DNA of 46,275 nt from Pelagibacteraceae bacterium AG-422-N09 (GCA_003213515.1 QCMV01000009.1:1-46275), one strand, 5' to 3'. Positions 7,994-16,606 are shown, counted from the first letter of the stretch. Notes: generated by a model not told the origin, from the sequence alone. Numbers and translations: made by a program.

Positions 7994-9027
7994 ATTTTAC
8001 TCCTAGGTTGTTGTTGCGTGATGCAGTGTACACCACCTCCTCCCAAAAGTATATGAGACCCATCAAGAGTAACTACTTTTCGATCAGGAAATGAACTTTT
8101 AACTATTTCTAAAGCATTTTGATCTGCCTTTTCATCTCCAAAAATTGGAAGAATTACAGCTGAATTTGCAATATAGAAGTTAATATATGAGCATGGCTCA
8201 TCATCATTTGGAATTATTCTTTTATAAGACATCTCTAATTCAATTACATCTAAGTCATTTCCATTTGCATCTTTTGAAGTTTTTAAAATTTCTAGATTTT
8301 CATTTAGTAAATCATAATATGGATCTTGTTTGTCTTGACATGTCATAGCCATAACTCTTCCAGGAGAGATAAAACATGCAACATTATCCACATGACCATT
8401 AGTGCCTTCGTCTGTTCCGTGTTTTAGCCAAATAACATTTTTAACACCAAAAAAGTTTTTAAGGTTTGACTCTATTTCTGATTTAGAAAGATTAGGATTC
8501 CGATTATTATGAAGTAAGCACTGTTCTGTTGTCAGTAGTGTTCCATTACCATCTACATCAATTGAACCACCTTCAAGCACCATATTGTTTTTAAAATATT
8601 GAGCTCCAGATTTTTCTATCATCATCTTAGCTACTTTATCGTCAAGCTCATAATTTTCTTTGTAACCCCAACAATTAAAATCTGAATCCACTCCTGCTAA
8701 TCCATGATTATGATCTAATAGAAATATAGCGCCTGAATCCCTTGACCATCCGTCATTGATAGGAAACTCGATAATATCTATTTTTTCGCTCAATAGACTT
8801 TTGGCACTAATAGAGTCCTTTGGATGAACTATCATTTTAGTTTTTTCAAATTTTGAGATGGCATTTGCCACTTTTGCCCATGCATCTCTTCCCTTTTGAT
8901 AATCAAAATGTGACCAAGATGATGTTACATCTGTTGGAAATGTCTCTGTTGGCCATTGCATCCAACAACACTCGTGAGGAAACCATTCAGCCGGCATTGA
9001 GTAAGAATTTTCGATTGGCGTGCTCAT
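7990..9027 (-). CDS. aguA: Agmatine deiminase AguA
   Basis: Converts agmatine to N-carbamoylputrescine and ammonia; AguB completes putrescine synthesis. Family signatures are MPAEWFPHECCWMQWP near the N-terminus, GWSRDSGAIFLLD (guanidino-binding Asp region), the KHGTDEGTNGHVDNV block with the catalytic histidine, and the catalytic cysteine in GGGGVHCITQQQPR near the C-terminus. I chose the ATG at 9027 (345 residues) because a GAGG sits about 7 bases upstream. An in-frame ATG at 9039 immediately follows the CCA of tRNA-Pro, so a leaderless start on a tRNA-processed message (MRFLMST...) is an alternative. Any longer reading runs into the tRNA. Confidence 0.95.
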   Translation of the reverse strand: MSTPIENSYSMPAEWFPHECCWMQWPTETFPTDVTSSWSHFDYQKGRDAWAKVANAISKFEKTKMIVHPKDSISAKSLLSEKIDIIEFPINDGWSRDSGAIFLLDHNHGLAGVDSDFNCWGYKENYELDDKVAKMMIEKSGAQYFKNNMVLEGGSIDVDGNGTLLTTEQCLLHNNRNPNLSKSEIESNLKNFFGVKNVIWLKHGTDEGTNGHVDNVACFISPGRVMAMTCQDKQDPYYDLLNENLEILKTSKDANGNDLDVIELEMSYKRIIPNDDEPCSYINFYIANSAVILPIFGDEKADQNALEIVKSSFPDRKVVTLDGSHILLGGGGVHCITQQQPRSKM

Positions 9028-9039
9028 TAAAAACCTCAT

Positions 9040-9116
<77 letters not shown>

Positions 9117-9157
9117 AAACGAGTGAGAATGTATCTAAAAATAGATAAATCTTCAAT

Positions 9158-10102
9158 CTATTTAAGAAAATCTAATAGTATATTATTTACTTCTTCAGGC
9201 TTCTCCTGTTGCACCCAATGACCTGCATTTTTAATTATATGATTTGAGACAAGGTTTTCATGTAGGGCTGGATTTATCAAACTCCATTTAGCCACAGGAT
9301 CGTGCTCGCCCACAATAAAACATGAAGGAGGTGATATTTTTTTCTCATGTGTATCTTTTGTAATTTCCCAATTTTTGTCAATGTTTCGATACCAGTTAAT
9401 TGGTCCGCGCATTCCTCCATTTGTAAATTCTTTAAGATAAAAATCAAAATCCTCTTCTGACATAAACTCAGGAATTTTATTATGTTCACCAAGTGAGTCT
9501 AAGAATGTCATCTCATCTGTATAAGGCTTAGGTTCAAAAGTTTGTGACTCTTCTCCATCACTTGTGAGAGAACTATATACTGCAATCAAAGATTTTCTAA
9601 TGTCTTGCTCTAATTCTCTCTCGACACGTCCTTCTTCTTGAAAATAAATCATATAAAAAAATACATCTTTGAATAAAAATTTCATTGTTTCAATTGGAGG
9701 CATTTTTGAAACTAAATATGGCACGCTCATTCCACAAACTTTATAAACTCTATCAGGATGATACAATGACGTATTCCAGGCAACTGGCGCTCCCCAGTCG
9801 TGTCCAATTAATGAAAAATTATCTTCTTTCATCTCATCTGCTATAGCAATAATATCTGAAGTGAGCTCCATAATATTGTAAGCATCGATTTCAGTTGGCT
9901 TTGAAGTTTTTCCATAACCTCTCATATCTGGCACTGCTACTTTGAAACCGTTTTTAACTAAAGAAGTAATCTGATGTCTCCAAGAATACCAAGACTCTGG
10001 CCACCCATGTGCCATTATAACTAATGGACCCTCTCCATCAATATATGTATTAATTTCGATATCCTTATTTTTAATAATTTTAAAATTTTTCTTATTAAAC
10101 AT
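9158..10102 (-). CDS. Alpha/beta hydrolase, soluble epoxide hydrolase-like
   Basis: 314 residues, alpha/beta-hydrolase fold. The oxyanion motif HGWPES lies at 32-37. The nucleophile is Asp102 in GHDWG, so this is an epoxide hydrolase or dehalogenase type rather than a serine esterase. The acid is probably D268 in GEHDP and the base H295 in NAGHW. Lid tyrosines in MIYFQEEGRVERELEQ (about 151-166) and INWYRN (235-240) match the epoxide-activating pair of soluble epoxide hydrolases and argue against a haloalkane dehalogenase. The substrate is unknown. It follows the thioesterase gene by 2 bases, with tRNA-Pro, aguA and aguB downstream on the same strand. No signal peptide is seen. Confidence 0.85.
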   Translation of the reverse strand: MFNKKNFKIIKNKDIEINTYIDGEGPLVIMAHGWPESWYSWRHQITSLVKNGFKVAVPDMRGYGKTSKPTEIDAYNIMELTSDIIAIADEMKEDNFSLIGHDWGAPVAWNTSLYHPDRVYKVCGMSVPYLVSKMPPIETMKFLFKDVFFYMIYFQEEGRVERELEQDIRKSLIAVYSSLTSDGEESQTFEPKPYTDEMTFLDSLGEHNKIPEFMSEEDFDFYLKEFTNGGMRGPINWYRNIDKNWEITKDTHEKKISPPSCFIVGEHDPVAKWSLINPALHENLVSNHIIKNAGHWVQQEKPEEVNNILLDFLK

Positions 10103-10104
10103 TG

Positions 10105-10539
10105 TTAAGATGGATCCTTTTTTCCGTGATTTCTTAAAATTTTAAAAATCCCATCTGATGTAAAAATAATTTTATCATCTATAAATAAATTACACTTCAT
10201 AAATAAAATTGATTTTGTCTCTCTAGTAATTTCTGCAAATCCATATACCCAGGATCCTTTTGGAGCGGGACCTACATAATTAGCATTTAATTTAGCAGTT
10301 AAGCATGGGAATGAGTCCTTTTTCCAAGCAGTATACCCCATAATTCCATCTGCAAATGCAATGAGTGAGCCTCCATGCGCTATACCAGCTTTATTGCAAT
10401 TAATTTCCTCAACCGTAAATCCCTTATAAAAAATTCCATCGAGTTCTAAATTATAGAGAAAACCATTATTTTTTGAGAACGGCCCAGGATCAGTATCCTT
10501 TGTATAGTTTTTTATGTTTTTTAATATGTCAGTTTGCAT
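10105..10539 (-). CDS. PaaI-type hotdog thioesterase
   Basis: 144 residues with the single hotdog fold of the PaaI/YigI group, which hydrolyse acyl- or aryl-CoA thioesters. The diagnostic segment is AGIAHGGSLIAFADGIMGYTAW, where HGG and the following acidic residue form the active-site helix. LNANYVGPAPKGSWVYGFAEI forms the central strands. A role in CoA recycling or removal of dead-end thioesters is family knowledge; the substrate cannot be read from the sequence. It is the first gene of the minus-strand run that continues into the epoxide hydrolase, and is divergent from the TPP-riboswitch operon across about 50 bases. Confidence 0.8.
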   Translation of the reverse strand: MQTDILKNIKNYTKDTDPGPFSKNNGFLYNLELDGIFYKGFTVEEINCNKAGIAHGGSLIAFADGIMGYTAWKKDSFPCLTAKLNANYVGPAPKGSWVYGFAEITRETKSILFMKCNLFIDDKIIFTSDGIFKILRNHGKKDPS

Positions 10540-10552
10540 TGCAAAAATATAT

Positions 10553-10582
10553 TTGATTAATGATGAATGATAAATATATAAT
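10553..10582 (+). promoter_or_regulatory. Promoter of the thiBP-nhaD operon
   Basis: TTGATT (10553-10558), an 18-base spacer, and a perfect TATAAT (10577-10582). Transcription is expected to start near 10589, just before the first paired bases of the TPP riboswitch, which supports the call. Confidence 0.65.
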
Positions 10583-10593
10583 AAATCGAAGAT

Positions 10594-10668
10594 TATGGGG
10601 AGCTATTGCTGAGAGGTTCCAGATAATGGAACGACCCAAAACCTGATCTAGATAATGCTAGCGGAGGA
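10594..10668 (+). promoter_or_regulatory. TPP (thiamine pyrophosphate) riboswitch
   Basis: Canonical THI-box elements occur in order: GGGG opening P2, the conserved CTGAGAG (10609-10615), ACCC closing P2 (10633-10636), ACCTGATCTAGATAATG (10641-10657), and GCGGAGGAA (10661-10669). An additional hairpin GTTCCA/TGGAAC sits between CTGAGA and ACCC. The 3' end contains the GGAGG ribosome-binding site 3 bases before the thiB ATG, so TPP binding most likely blocks translation initiation. No terminator follows. It predicts that thiamine uptake is repressed when TPP is plentiful. Confidence 0.96.
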
Positions 10669-10671
10669 AAT

Positions 10672-11568
10672 ATGCTAAAAATATCAATAGTTTTATTTTT
10701 CTTTATTTATTTAAACAGCTCCTTTGCCCAAGAAAAATTAGTTGTTGGAACCTACGACTCTTTCTCGGCTGATTGGGGGCCAGGACCTATTATAGAAGGA
10801 AAGTTTGAAGAAATTTGCAATTGCGATCTTCAATTCATCTCAACCAGTCAAGCAGGCACTTTAAATAATGAGATTTTTCTGAATGGAAAGGATGTGATTC
10901 TTGGCGTAGAAATGCACGAATTTGATTATTCAATTAAAGATTGGCATGAGTATGATCATGGTTTCTTTTCGTTTATTTATGACAGTAGTAAACTAACTAA
11001 CCCGCCCAAAACTTTTGAGGAGTTGGTAAATCGTGAAGATCTTAAAATTGTTGTGCAGGATCCTCGTACAAGTCCAGTTGGCATTGGTTTGTTAAGGTGG
11101 ATGAAATCAATATTTAAAGATGACTTCTCTATTAAGTTAAAACAATTAGATCAGAATATAATAACATACTCACCAGGATGGTCTGAGGCTTATGGAATTT
11201 TTCTTGAAGGAAATGCAGACCTTGTTTTGAGTTATAGCACTTCACCATTTTATCACCAAGAATATGAAAATGAATACAAATACAAGTCACTTAATTTTAC
11301 TGAGGGTCACTTAGCCACAAGGGAGATTGTATATGTTCGAGAGGAGTCAATGAATCAAAAACTTGCAAAAAAATTTATAGATTTCATTATTGAGGATGAA
11401 ATTCAAAAAATAATATCTTCAATGAACATTATGTATCCATCAGTTGATAAAACTGAACTAGTTCCAGATAAAATGAAAAATTTAATAAAACCAAAAGAAA
11501 TTGATTATAATGTATTTCTAGAGTCCGAACCATTAATTGAAACTTGGCTTGAGACTATTGCAGGCTAA
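10672..11568 (+). CDS. thiB: Thiamine/TPP ABC transporter periplasmic binding protein ThiB
   Basis: Periplasmic receptor for thiamine or its phosphates. 298 residues, with a signal peptide MLKISIVLFFFIYLNSSFA cut before QEKLVVG. The first mature segment VGTYDSFSADWGPGPIIEGKF matches the ThiB TYDSF..EWGPGP signature, and YSTSPFYH plus GWSEAYGIFLEGNADLVLSY match the ligand-cleft region. It is about 30 residues shorter than E. coli ThiB; roughly 20 are missing after DVILGVE (about 81-97), where the usual protein carries an NNLL... to FDYGYF loop. The gene is controlled by the TPP riboswitch and overlaps thiP. Confidence 0.9.
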   Translation: MLKISIVLFFFIYLNSSFAQEKLVVGTYDSFSADWGPGPIIEGKFEEICNCDLQFISTSQAGTLNNEIFLNGKDVILGVEMHEFDYSIKDWHEYDHGFFSFIYDSSKLTNPPKTFEELVNREDLKIVVQDPRTSPVGIGLLRWMKSIFKDDFSIKLKQLDQNIITYSPGWSEAYGIFLEGNADLVLSYSTSPFYHQEYENEYKYKSLNFTEGHLATREIVYVREESMNQKLAKKFIDFIIEDEIQKIISSMNIMYPSVDKTELVPDKMKNLIKPKEIDYNVFLESEPLIETWLETIAG

Positions 11569-13081
11569 TATAAAAGATCTAATTCCAATAGGAGTTTTTT
11601 TTCTTGTTTTAGCGGCAGTTGTGTTGCCTGTATTTAGTTTAGTTTATTATTACAATTTTAGTTTCACACTTAATTTCTCAAATTATTATTTTACCATTAT
11701 TTTTTTTACAATCTTTCAATCATTTGCCTCTGCCTTTTTTTCTATAGTAATAGGTTCCGTATTTGCACTTTTATTAATAAGGCACAGGCATCATAAAACC
11801 ATAAAACTTATCGTAAATTTTTTGTCAATTTTATTTGTATTGCCAACAATACTATCAGTATTTGGAATCCTAACATTTTATGGACAATATTTTTCTATTT
11901 ATGGAATAGTTGGCATATTGCTTGGTCATACAATTTTAAACACTCCATTAATAACAAGAATTATATTTCAAAGTCTAAATGATATCAGTTCAAATGAATA
12001 TATGCTTGCAAAACAAATGTCTTTGGAAAAGTTAGGAATTTTCTTTGCTATTGAATGGCCTATTATAAAAAAAAATATACCCAGTCTCTTTGTTATTGTC
12101 TTTTTTATATGCTTTGTAAGCTTTACCCCAGTCTTAATTCTGGGTGGAAGCCCAAAATATTCAACTTTAGAAGTAGCGATTTATTATTCTGTAATTTTTA
12201 ATAATGATTTTGGTGCAGCCCTAAATTTATTGTTTATACAATTATCAATATGTCTTTTCATATACACTGCTTTCTTTAAAAATTTTAAAAGTTCAAATTT
12301 TATAATTGATGAACAAAGAAATTTTTATGAAAATAAGAAAAGAGGATTTTCTTTCTATTTTGAAATTATATTCATAATAATGATTTCTATTTTCATTTTT
12401 TCTCCGATATGCTTCATAATCTTAAATGGATTCAATAAAGAACTAATAAATATATTTTCATCATCATATTTATGGCATGCAATAAATAACACATTTGTGA
12501 TTTGTTTTTTTTCAGGAACCATTTCAGTTCTTGTAGCTCTCAACTACCTTAATTTAATCTATCACAAAAAATATTTTACAGAGATATTGATTTATTCACT
12601 TATTATATTTTCGCCAGTTGTAATGGCTGTTGGATATTATATTTTATTATTTAAAATCAGCTTGTTTGATATACCGAATATTCTTATTGTTATCGTTCTA
12701 AACGCAATTTTTTCACTGCCATTTACATATAACTTTCTAGCACCGTCTTACTTTAAAGTTACGCATGAGAATGAAGACATCTCAAAAAGTATCAACATGT
12801 ATGGATTACAGAGATTTCTAATTATTGATTTTCCTAGACTAAAAGTACCAATAATTACCGCTTTCTCAGTATCTTCAATACTATCTGCAAGTGATCTCGT
12901 TATCATTTCCTTTTTTGGTACGAATAGCTTGTCAACTCTAACTCAAACAATATATAGACTTATGGGAAGTTATAGGATGGATGAAGCATATTCAGTTTCT
13001 CTAATATTGCTAATGTTTTGCATCTGTTACTTTGGAGCTTCATACGTATTTATGAAAGGTAAGTTATGGAACACTCATTAG
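11537..13081 (+). CDS. thiP: Thiamine ABC transporter permease ThiP (two fused permease domains)
   Basis: Inner-membrane permease of the ThiBPQ importer, 514 residues with about 12 hydrophobic helices. Two permease domains are fused, as in ThiP/FbpB. The first has an EAA-like loop around NEYMLAKQMSLEKLGIFFAI and the second around DISKSINMYGLQRFLIIDFP, with SASDLVIISFFGT following. The start used is a TTG that overlaps thiB by 32 bases; no ATG is nearby, so the exact N-terminus is uncertain. The sequence is diverged, very rich in F and I, and identification leans on thiB and the riboswitch. The expected ATPase ThiQ does not follow; nhaD does. Confidence 0.82.
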   Translation: MKLGLRLLQANIKDLIPIGVFFLVLAAVVLPVFSLVYYYNFSFTLNFSNYYFTIIFFTIFQSFASAFFSIVIGSVFALLLIRHRHHKTIKLIVNFLSILFVLPTILSVFGILTFYGQYFSIYGIVGILLGHTILNTPLITRIIFQSLNDISSNEYMLAKQMSLEKLGIFFAIEWPIIKKNIPSLFVIVFFICFVSFTPVLILGGSPKYSTLEVAIYYSVIFNNDFGAALNLLFIQLSICLFIYTAFFKNFKSSNFIIDEQRNFYENKKRGFSFYFEIIFIIMISIFIFSPICFIILNGFNKELINIFSSSYLWHAINNTFVICFFSGTISVLVALNYLNLIYHKKYFTEILIYSLIIFSPVVMAVGYYILLFKISLFDIPNILIVIVLNAIFSLPFTYNFLAPSYFKVTHENEDISKSINMYGLQRFLIIDFPRLKVPIITAFSVSSILSASDLVIISFFGTNSLSTLTQTIYRLMGSYRMDEAYSVSLILLMFCICYFGASYVFMKGKLWNTH

Positions 13082-14358
13082 ATTTAACCTATCACTGGGC
13101 TGGTTTCTCAGCTTTAGTTGTCTTTGTCATCGCTTATGCATTTGTGATGGCAGAAGAATTCACTCATTTAAGAAAATCAAAACCGGTTGTACTTGCGGCT
13201 GGCTTAATATGGGGAATGATTGCAATTGCATATTCCAACACTCCTCATTACGAAATGGTTGAACATGAAATTAGACACAGCTTTCTAGAATATACAGAAC
13301 TTGCTTTTTTCCTCTTAGTTGCAATGACATATATAAATGCTCTTGAAGAACGCAATGTGTTTAATTCTCTTAAGTCGTGGTTGATTAAAAATCAATTTAG
13401 TTACAGACAATTATTCTGGATTACAGGCGTATTAGCATTTTTCTTATCTCCATTAGCTGATAATCTAACAACTGCTTTAGTGTTATGTGCGGTTGTAGTA
13501 GCTGTAGGTTCATCAAGTCCTAAGTTTGTTGGATTAGCCTGTGTGAATATTGTTGTCGCTGCAAATGCAGGTGGTGCATTTAGTCCTTTTGGCGATATTA
13601 CAACTTTAATGGTATGGCAGGCTGGTCAATTAGACTTTTTACAATTCTTTGCTTTGGTTATTCCATCTGTTGTAAATTATATTATTCCTGCAAGCATAAT
13701 GCACTTTTTTGTTTCAGATCATAAGCCCGATGTTGCAGAGACAAGCGTAACAATCAAATATGGCGGAAAGACAATTATTCTACTTGGTCTTTTAACAATT
13801 GTGACTGCTGTAAGTTTTCATAATTTTTTACATCTTCCTCCAGTGTTTGGAATGATGACTGGTCTGGCATACTTACAGCTCTACAGTTTTTATATTAAAA
13901 TTAGTGTTAAAGACATTGAGGAGCAAAAATATGACTTCTTCGAGAATGTTGCTCGTGTTGAGTGGGATACTTTATTATTTTTCTTTGGTGTAATTCTGTC
14001 TGTTGGAGGCCTGGGCTTCATAGGCTATCTAGAATACGTATCAGAATTTATGTACACAGACTTGGGTGCAACTACTGCCAATGTCTTAGTTGGCATACTC
14101 TCAGCTATTGTAGATAATATTCCAGTGATGTTTGCAGTATTAACAATGGAACCTGCGATGCCAGACTCACAATGGCTGCTTGTTACTTTAACTGCTGGTG
14201 TGGGCGGCAGTATGTTGTCTATTGGATCTGCAGCAGGCGTTGCTTTAATGGGTCAGTCAAGAGGTATGTATACTTTCTTTGGTCATTTAAAATGGACACC
14301 AATTATTGCAATTGGATACTTTGCAAGTGTCTATGTGCATATATTGATTAATTTTTAA
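13066..14358 (+). CDS. nhaD: Na+/H+ antiporter NhaD
   Basis: Inner-membrane sodium/proton antiporter of the NhaD (ion transporter superfamily) type, 430 residues, about 11-12 membrane segments. Highly conserved stretches are FFLSPLADNLTTALVLCAV (126-143), NAGGAFSPFGDITTLMVW (167-184) and a second DNIPVMFAVLTM inverted repeat near 352. NhaD expels Na+ in exchange for H+ and is common in marine bacteria. The ATG overlaps the end of thiP by 16 bases and so lies in the TPP-riboswitch operon, an odd partner for thiamine uptake. A Na+-linked contribution to transport is speculative; simple co-transcription is also possible. Confidence 0.93.
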   Translation: MEHSLDLTYHWAGFSALVVFVIAYAFVMAEEFTHLRKSKPVVLAAGLIWGMIAIAYSNTPHYEMVEHEIRHSFLEYTELAFFLLVAMTYINALEERNVFNSLKSWLIKNQFSYRQLFWITGVLAFFLSPLADNLTTALVLCAVVVAVGSSSPKFVGLACVNIVVAANAGGAFSPFGDITTLMVWQAGQLDFLQFFALVIPSVVNYIIPASIMHFFVSDHKPDVAETSVTIKYGGKTIILLGLLTIVTAVSFHNFLHLPPVFGMMTGLAYLQLYSFYIKISVKDIEEQKYDFFENVARVEWDTLLFFFGVILSVGGLGFIGYLEYVSEFMYTDLGATTANVLVGILSAIVDNIPVMFAVLTMEPAMPDSQWLLVTLTAGVGGSMLSIGSAAGVALMGQSRGMYTFFGHLKWTPIIAIGYFASVYVHILINF

Positions 14359-14364
14359 TTCAGA

Positions 14365-14910
14365 ATGAGAGTTTTTTTAACTTTTTGCCTTATATTTCTC
14401 TTAAACACAGGAGCCTCAATGTCAGAAAATGCATATAGCTATTCTTTTAAAGATATTAATGAAGAAGATATGATTAACCTGTCAGACTACAAGGGTAAAA
14501 CGCTTGTCGTTGTAAACACTGCAAGTTTATGCGGTTTTACTTATCAATACGATGGGCTACAAAAACTTTATGATGACTATAAAGATCAAGGTCTGGTTGT
14601 ATTGGGTGTCCCATCAAATGATTTTGGAAATCAAGAGTCAGGTACAAATAGTGAAGTAAAAGAATTTTGTGAAAGTACTTTTAGTATAACGTTTCCACTT
14701 ACAGAAAAAAATGTTGTCAAAGGTAAAGATGCTCATCCATTTTTCAAATGGTCCAAAAAAGAATTAGGTTTTATCGGAGGAGTTCCTAGGTGGAATTTTC
14801 ATAAAATTATAATAGGCAAAGATGGTAATGCAATTGCAGGCTATACGGCATTAACTCGTCCGTCCTCTAAAAAATTTATAAGTGAAATAGAAAAAGCTCT
14901 TCAGCTTTAA
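14365..14910 (+). CDS. Glutathione peroxidase (Cys type), probably exported
   Basis: Reduces hydroperoxides with thiols; 181 residues. The active-site motif NTASLCGFTYQY puts the catalytic cysteine at C56 in place of selenocysteine. GVPSNDFGNQE and VPRWNFHKIIIGKDG supply the remaining tetrad region. Residues 1-17 (MRVFLTFCLIFLLNTGA) form a signal peptide, so a periplasmic location is likely. A second in-frame ATG at 14419 (residue 19) has a good AGGAG 5 bases upstream, whereas the first ATG has no clear site; a cytoplasmic form could be made from it. It starts 6 bases after nhaD and may share its transcript. Confidence 0.88.
   Translation: MRVFLTFCLIFLLNTGASMSENAYSYSFKDINEEDMINLSDYKGKTLVVVNTASLCGFTYQYDGLQKLYDDYKDQGLVVLGVPSNDFGNQESGTNSEVKEFCESTFSITFPLTEKNVVKGKDAHPFFKWSKKELGFIGGVPRWNFHKIIIGKDGNAIAGYTALTRPSSKKFISEIEKALQL
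14409..14413 (+). promoter_or_regulatory. Internal Shine-Dalgarno in the glutathione peroxidase gene
   Basis: AGGAG lies 5 bases before an in-frame ATG at 14419, which would produce a protein without the signal peptide. The upstream ATG at 14365 has no comparable site. Confidence 0.4.
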
Positions 14911-14925
14911 TACTTTTAATTACTT

Positions 14926-16404
14926 ATGAGCGATCTTTTTATTATTCTAGGAAATCAGCTTTTTGATCCAAAACATCTAAGTAAATATAAAAAGAATAAG
15001 ATATTCATGTGTGAGGATCTTGGTCTGTGTTCGTATGAAAAACATCATAAGCTAAAAATTCTTCAGTTTCTCTCCTCTATGAGAAGTTACCGAGATTTAT
15101 TAATAAAGAAAGGTTTTTCAGTTGACTATTATGACTGTCAAAACAATTTTGAAAAAAAGTATGAAGATAAATTAGAAAAATCTATAAAAAAACATAAAAT
15201 AAATAAAGTAAGCCACTTTGAAATTGAAGACACGCCATTCGAAAAACGTATTAAAAAATTTATTATTCAAAAAAATCTTGAGCATAACGTAATACAAACA
15301 CCTATGTTTCTTAATTCACGTGATGATTTTAAAAAATATCTGTCAAAACAAAAAAAGCCTTTCATGGCAACTTATTATAAAGAAAGTAGATTAAAATTTG
15401 ACTTACTAATTGAAAACGGAAAACCTGTCGGCGGCAAATGGAGCTTTGATAAAGATAATAGAAAAAAACTCCCACCAGACCTAAAACTTCCAAAACAATC
15501 TAAATCAAGTGAAACCAAACACACAAAACATTTAAAAAACTTCATAGAAGAAAAATTTAAAAAACACCCTGGTAGTACAAATAACTTTTGGCTACCAACA
15601 ACACATAAAGATGCTTCAGATTGGCTGGACGATTTCATTAAAAATAAACTGAATTTATTTGGAGACTACGAAGACGCAGTGAGTCAAAGAGATAATATCC
15701 TGTTTCATAGCGCATTAAGCCCGCTTATTAATATGGGATTGATTACACCCCAAGAAATAATTAATAGGTTAAAAAAATACAAAGGAAAGATAAGTATAAA
15801 TTCACTTGAGGGATACATTAGACAAGTTATTGGATGGCGAGAATTTATGAGAGGTATTTATCATAACTACTCGCCTAAAATGGAATCATCTAATTTTTTT
15901 AATCATAAAAGAAAACTCAAAAATGATTGGTATACTGCTGAAACAGGTATACCCCCTTTAGATCATTCAATTAAAAATGCTCTTAATTTTGGTTGGACGC
16001 ATCATATTGAACGGCTAATGATACTGTCTAGTTTAATGAACTTGTGTGAAATACACCCAAAATATGTCTATAAATGGTTTATGGAAATGTTTGCTGACTC
16101 CTCTGAATGGGTGATGGTGCCAAATGTCTATGGGATGGGACTTTTTAGTGATGGAGGCATCTTCGCAACCAAACCATATATTTGTGGTTCAAGCTATTAT
16201 TTGAAAATGATGGACTTCAAAAAAGGAGAGTGGTGTGAGACTGTCGATGGTTTATATTGGAGATTTATAAATAAAAATAGAAAATTCTTCAGTAGCAACC
16301 CAAGACTAAATATGATGGTAAATGTATTTGATAAAATGAAACAGGATCGAAAGAAAAGAATACTACAGAAGGCAGAAATTTTTATCAGAGAGCATACAAG
16401 CTAA
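14926..16404 (+). CDS. Cryptochrome/photolyase family protein (FeS-BCP/DPRP type) lacking most cluster cysteines
   Basis: 492 residues of the deoxyribodipyrimidine photolyase-related family, whose best known members are bacterial (6-4) photolyases with FAD and a 4Fe-4S cluster. The N-terminus (LFIILGNQLFDPKHL) is the Rossmann antenna domain. FAD-domain signatures are GYIRQVIGWREFMRGIYHN (296-314), GWTHHIERLMILSSLMN (356-372) and EWVMVPNVYGMGLFSDGG (394-411). In FeS members a Cys lies in the TGM-C segment and three more in a C-x2-C-x12-C loop. Here these are TGIPPL (340-345) and the shortened MMDFKKGEWCETVDGLYW, leaving only C437. DNA repair is therefore plausible, but cluster binding looks lost. 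Confidence 0.82.
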   Translation: MSDLFIILGNQLFDPKHLSKYKKNKIFMCEDLGLCSYEKHHKLKILQFLSSMRSYRDLLIKKGFSVDYYDCQNNFEKKYEDKLEKSIKKHKINKVSHFEIEDTPFEKRIKKFIIQKNLEHNVIQTPMFLNSRDDFKKYLSKQKKPFMATYYKESRLKFDLLIENGKPVGGKWSFDKDNRKKLPPDLKLPKQSKSSETKHTKHLKNFIEEKFKKHPGSTNNFWLPTTHKDASDWLDDFIKNKLNLFGDYEDAVSQRDNILFHSALSPLINMGLITPQEIINRLKKYKGKISINSLEGYIRQVIGWREFMRGIYHNYSPKMESSNFFNHKRKLKNDWYTAETGIPPLDHSIKNALNFGWTHHIERLMILSSLMNLCEIHPKYVYKWFMEMFADSSEWVMVPNVYGMGLFSDGGIFATKPYICGSSYYLKMMDFKKGEWCETVDGLYWRFINKNRKFFSSNPRLNMMVNVFDKMKQDRKKRILQKAEIFIREHTS

Positions 16405-16414
16405 GCGAATTTAT

Positions 16415-16597
16415 TTACTCAATCGCATTATCTATATTCATAAGTATAGGTCTTCCATCATGAGCTGTACTTAGGGGAATAATTTTTCCATCATACTGCG
16501 CACACAAAGTTGGAGCACTTCTTTTCTGATTACCTAGATTGACCTCAAGATCAACTATAATTAGCTTTGCATCTTCAAATGTTTTTAAAATTTTCAT
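16415..16597 (-). CDS. Small hypothetical protein
   Basis: 60 residues, no family recognised. It has no membrane segment or signal peptide. The sequence alternates short strands (AKLIIVDLEVNL, KIIPLSTAHDGRPILMNID) and holds one cysteine. It is supported as a real gene by a near-perfect Shine-Dalgarno AGGAGGA (16602-16608) 4-5 bases before the ATG; that site overlaps the stop codon of the DUF4149 gene, so the two are probably translationally coupled. It is last in the alternative oxidase, DUF4149, small-protein series on the minus strand. Confidence 0.6.
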   Translation of the reverse strand: MKILKTFEDAKLIIVDLEVNLGNQKRSAPTLCAQYDGKIIPLSTAHDGRPILMNIDNAIE

Positions 16598-16606
16598 ATT
16601 GTCCTC

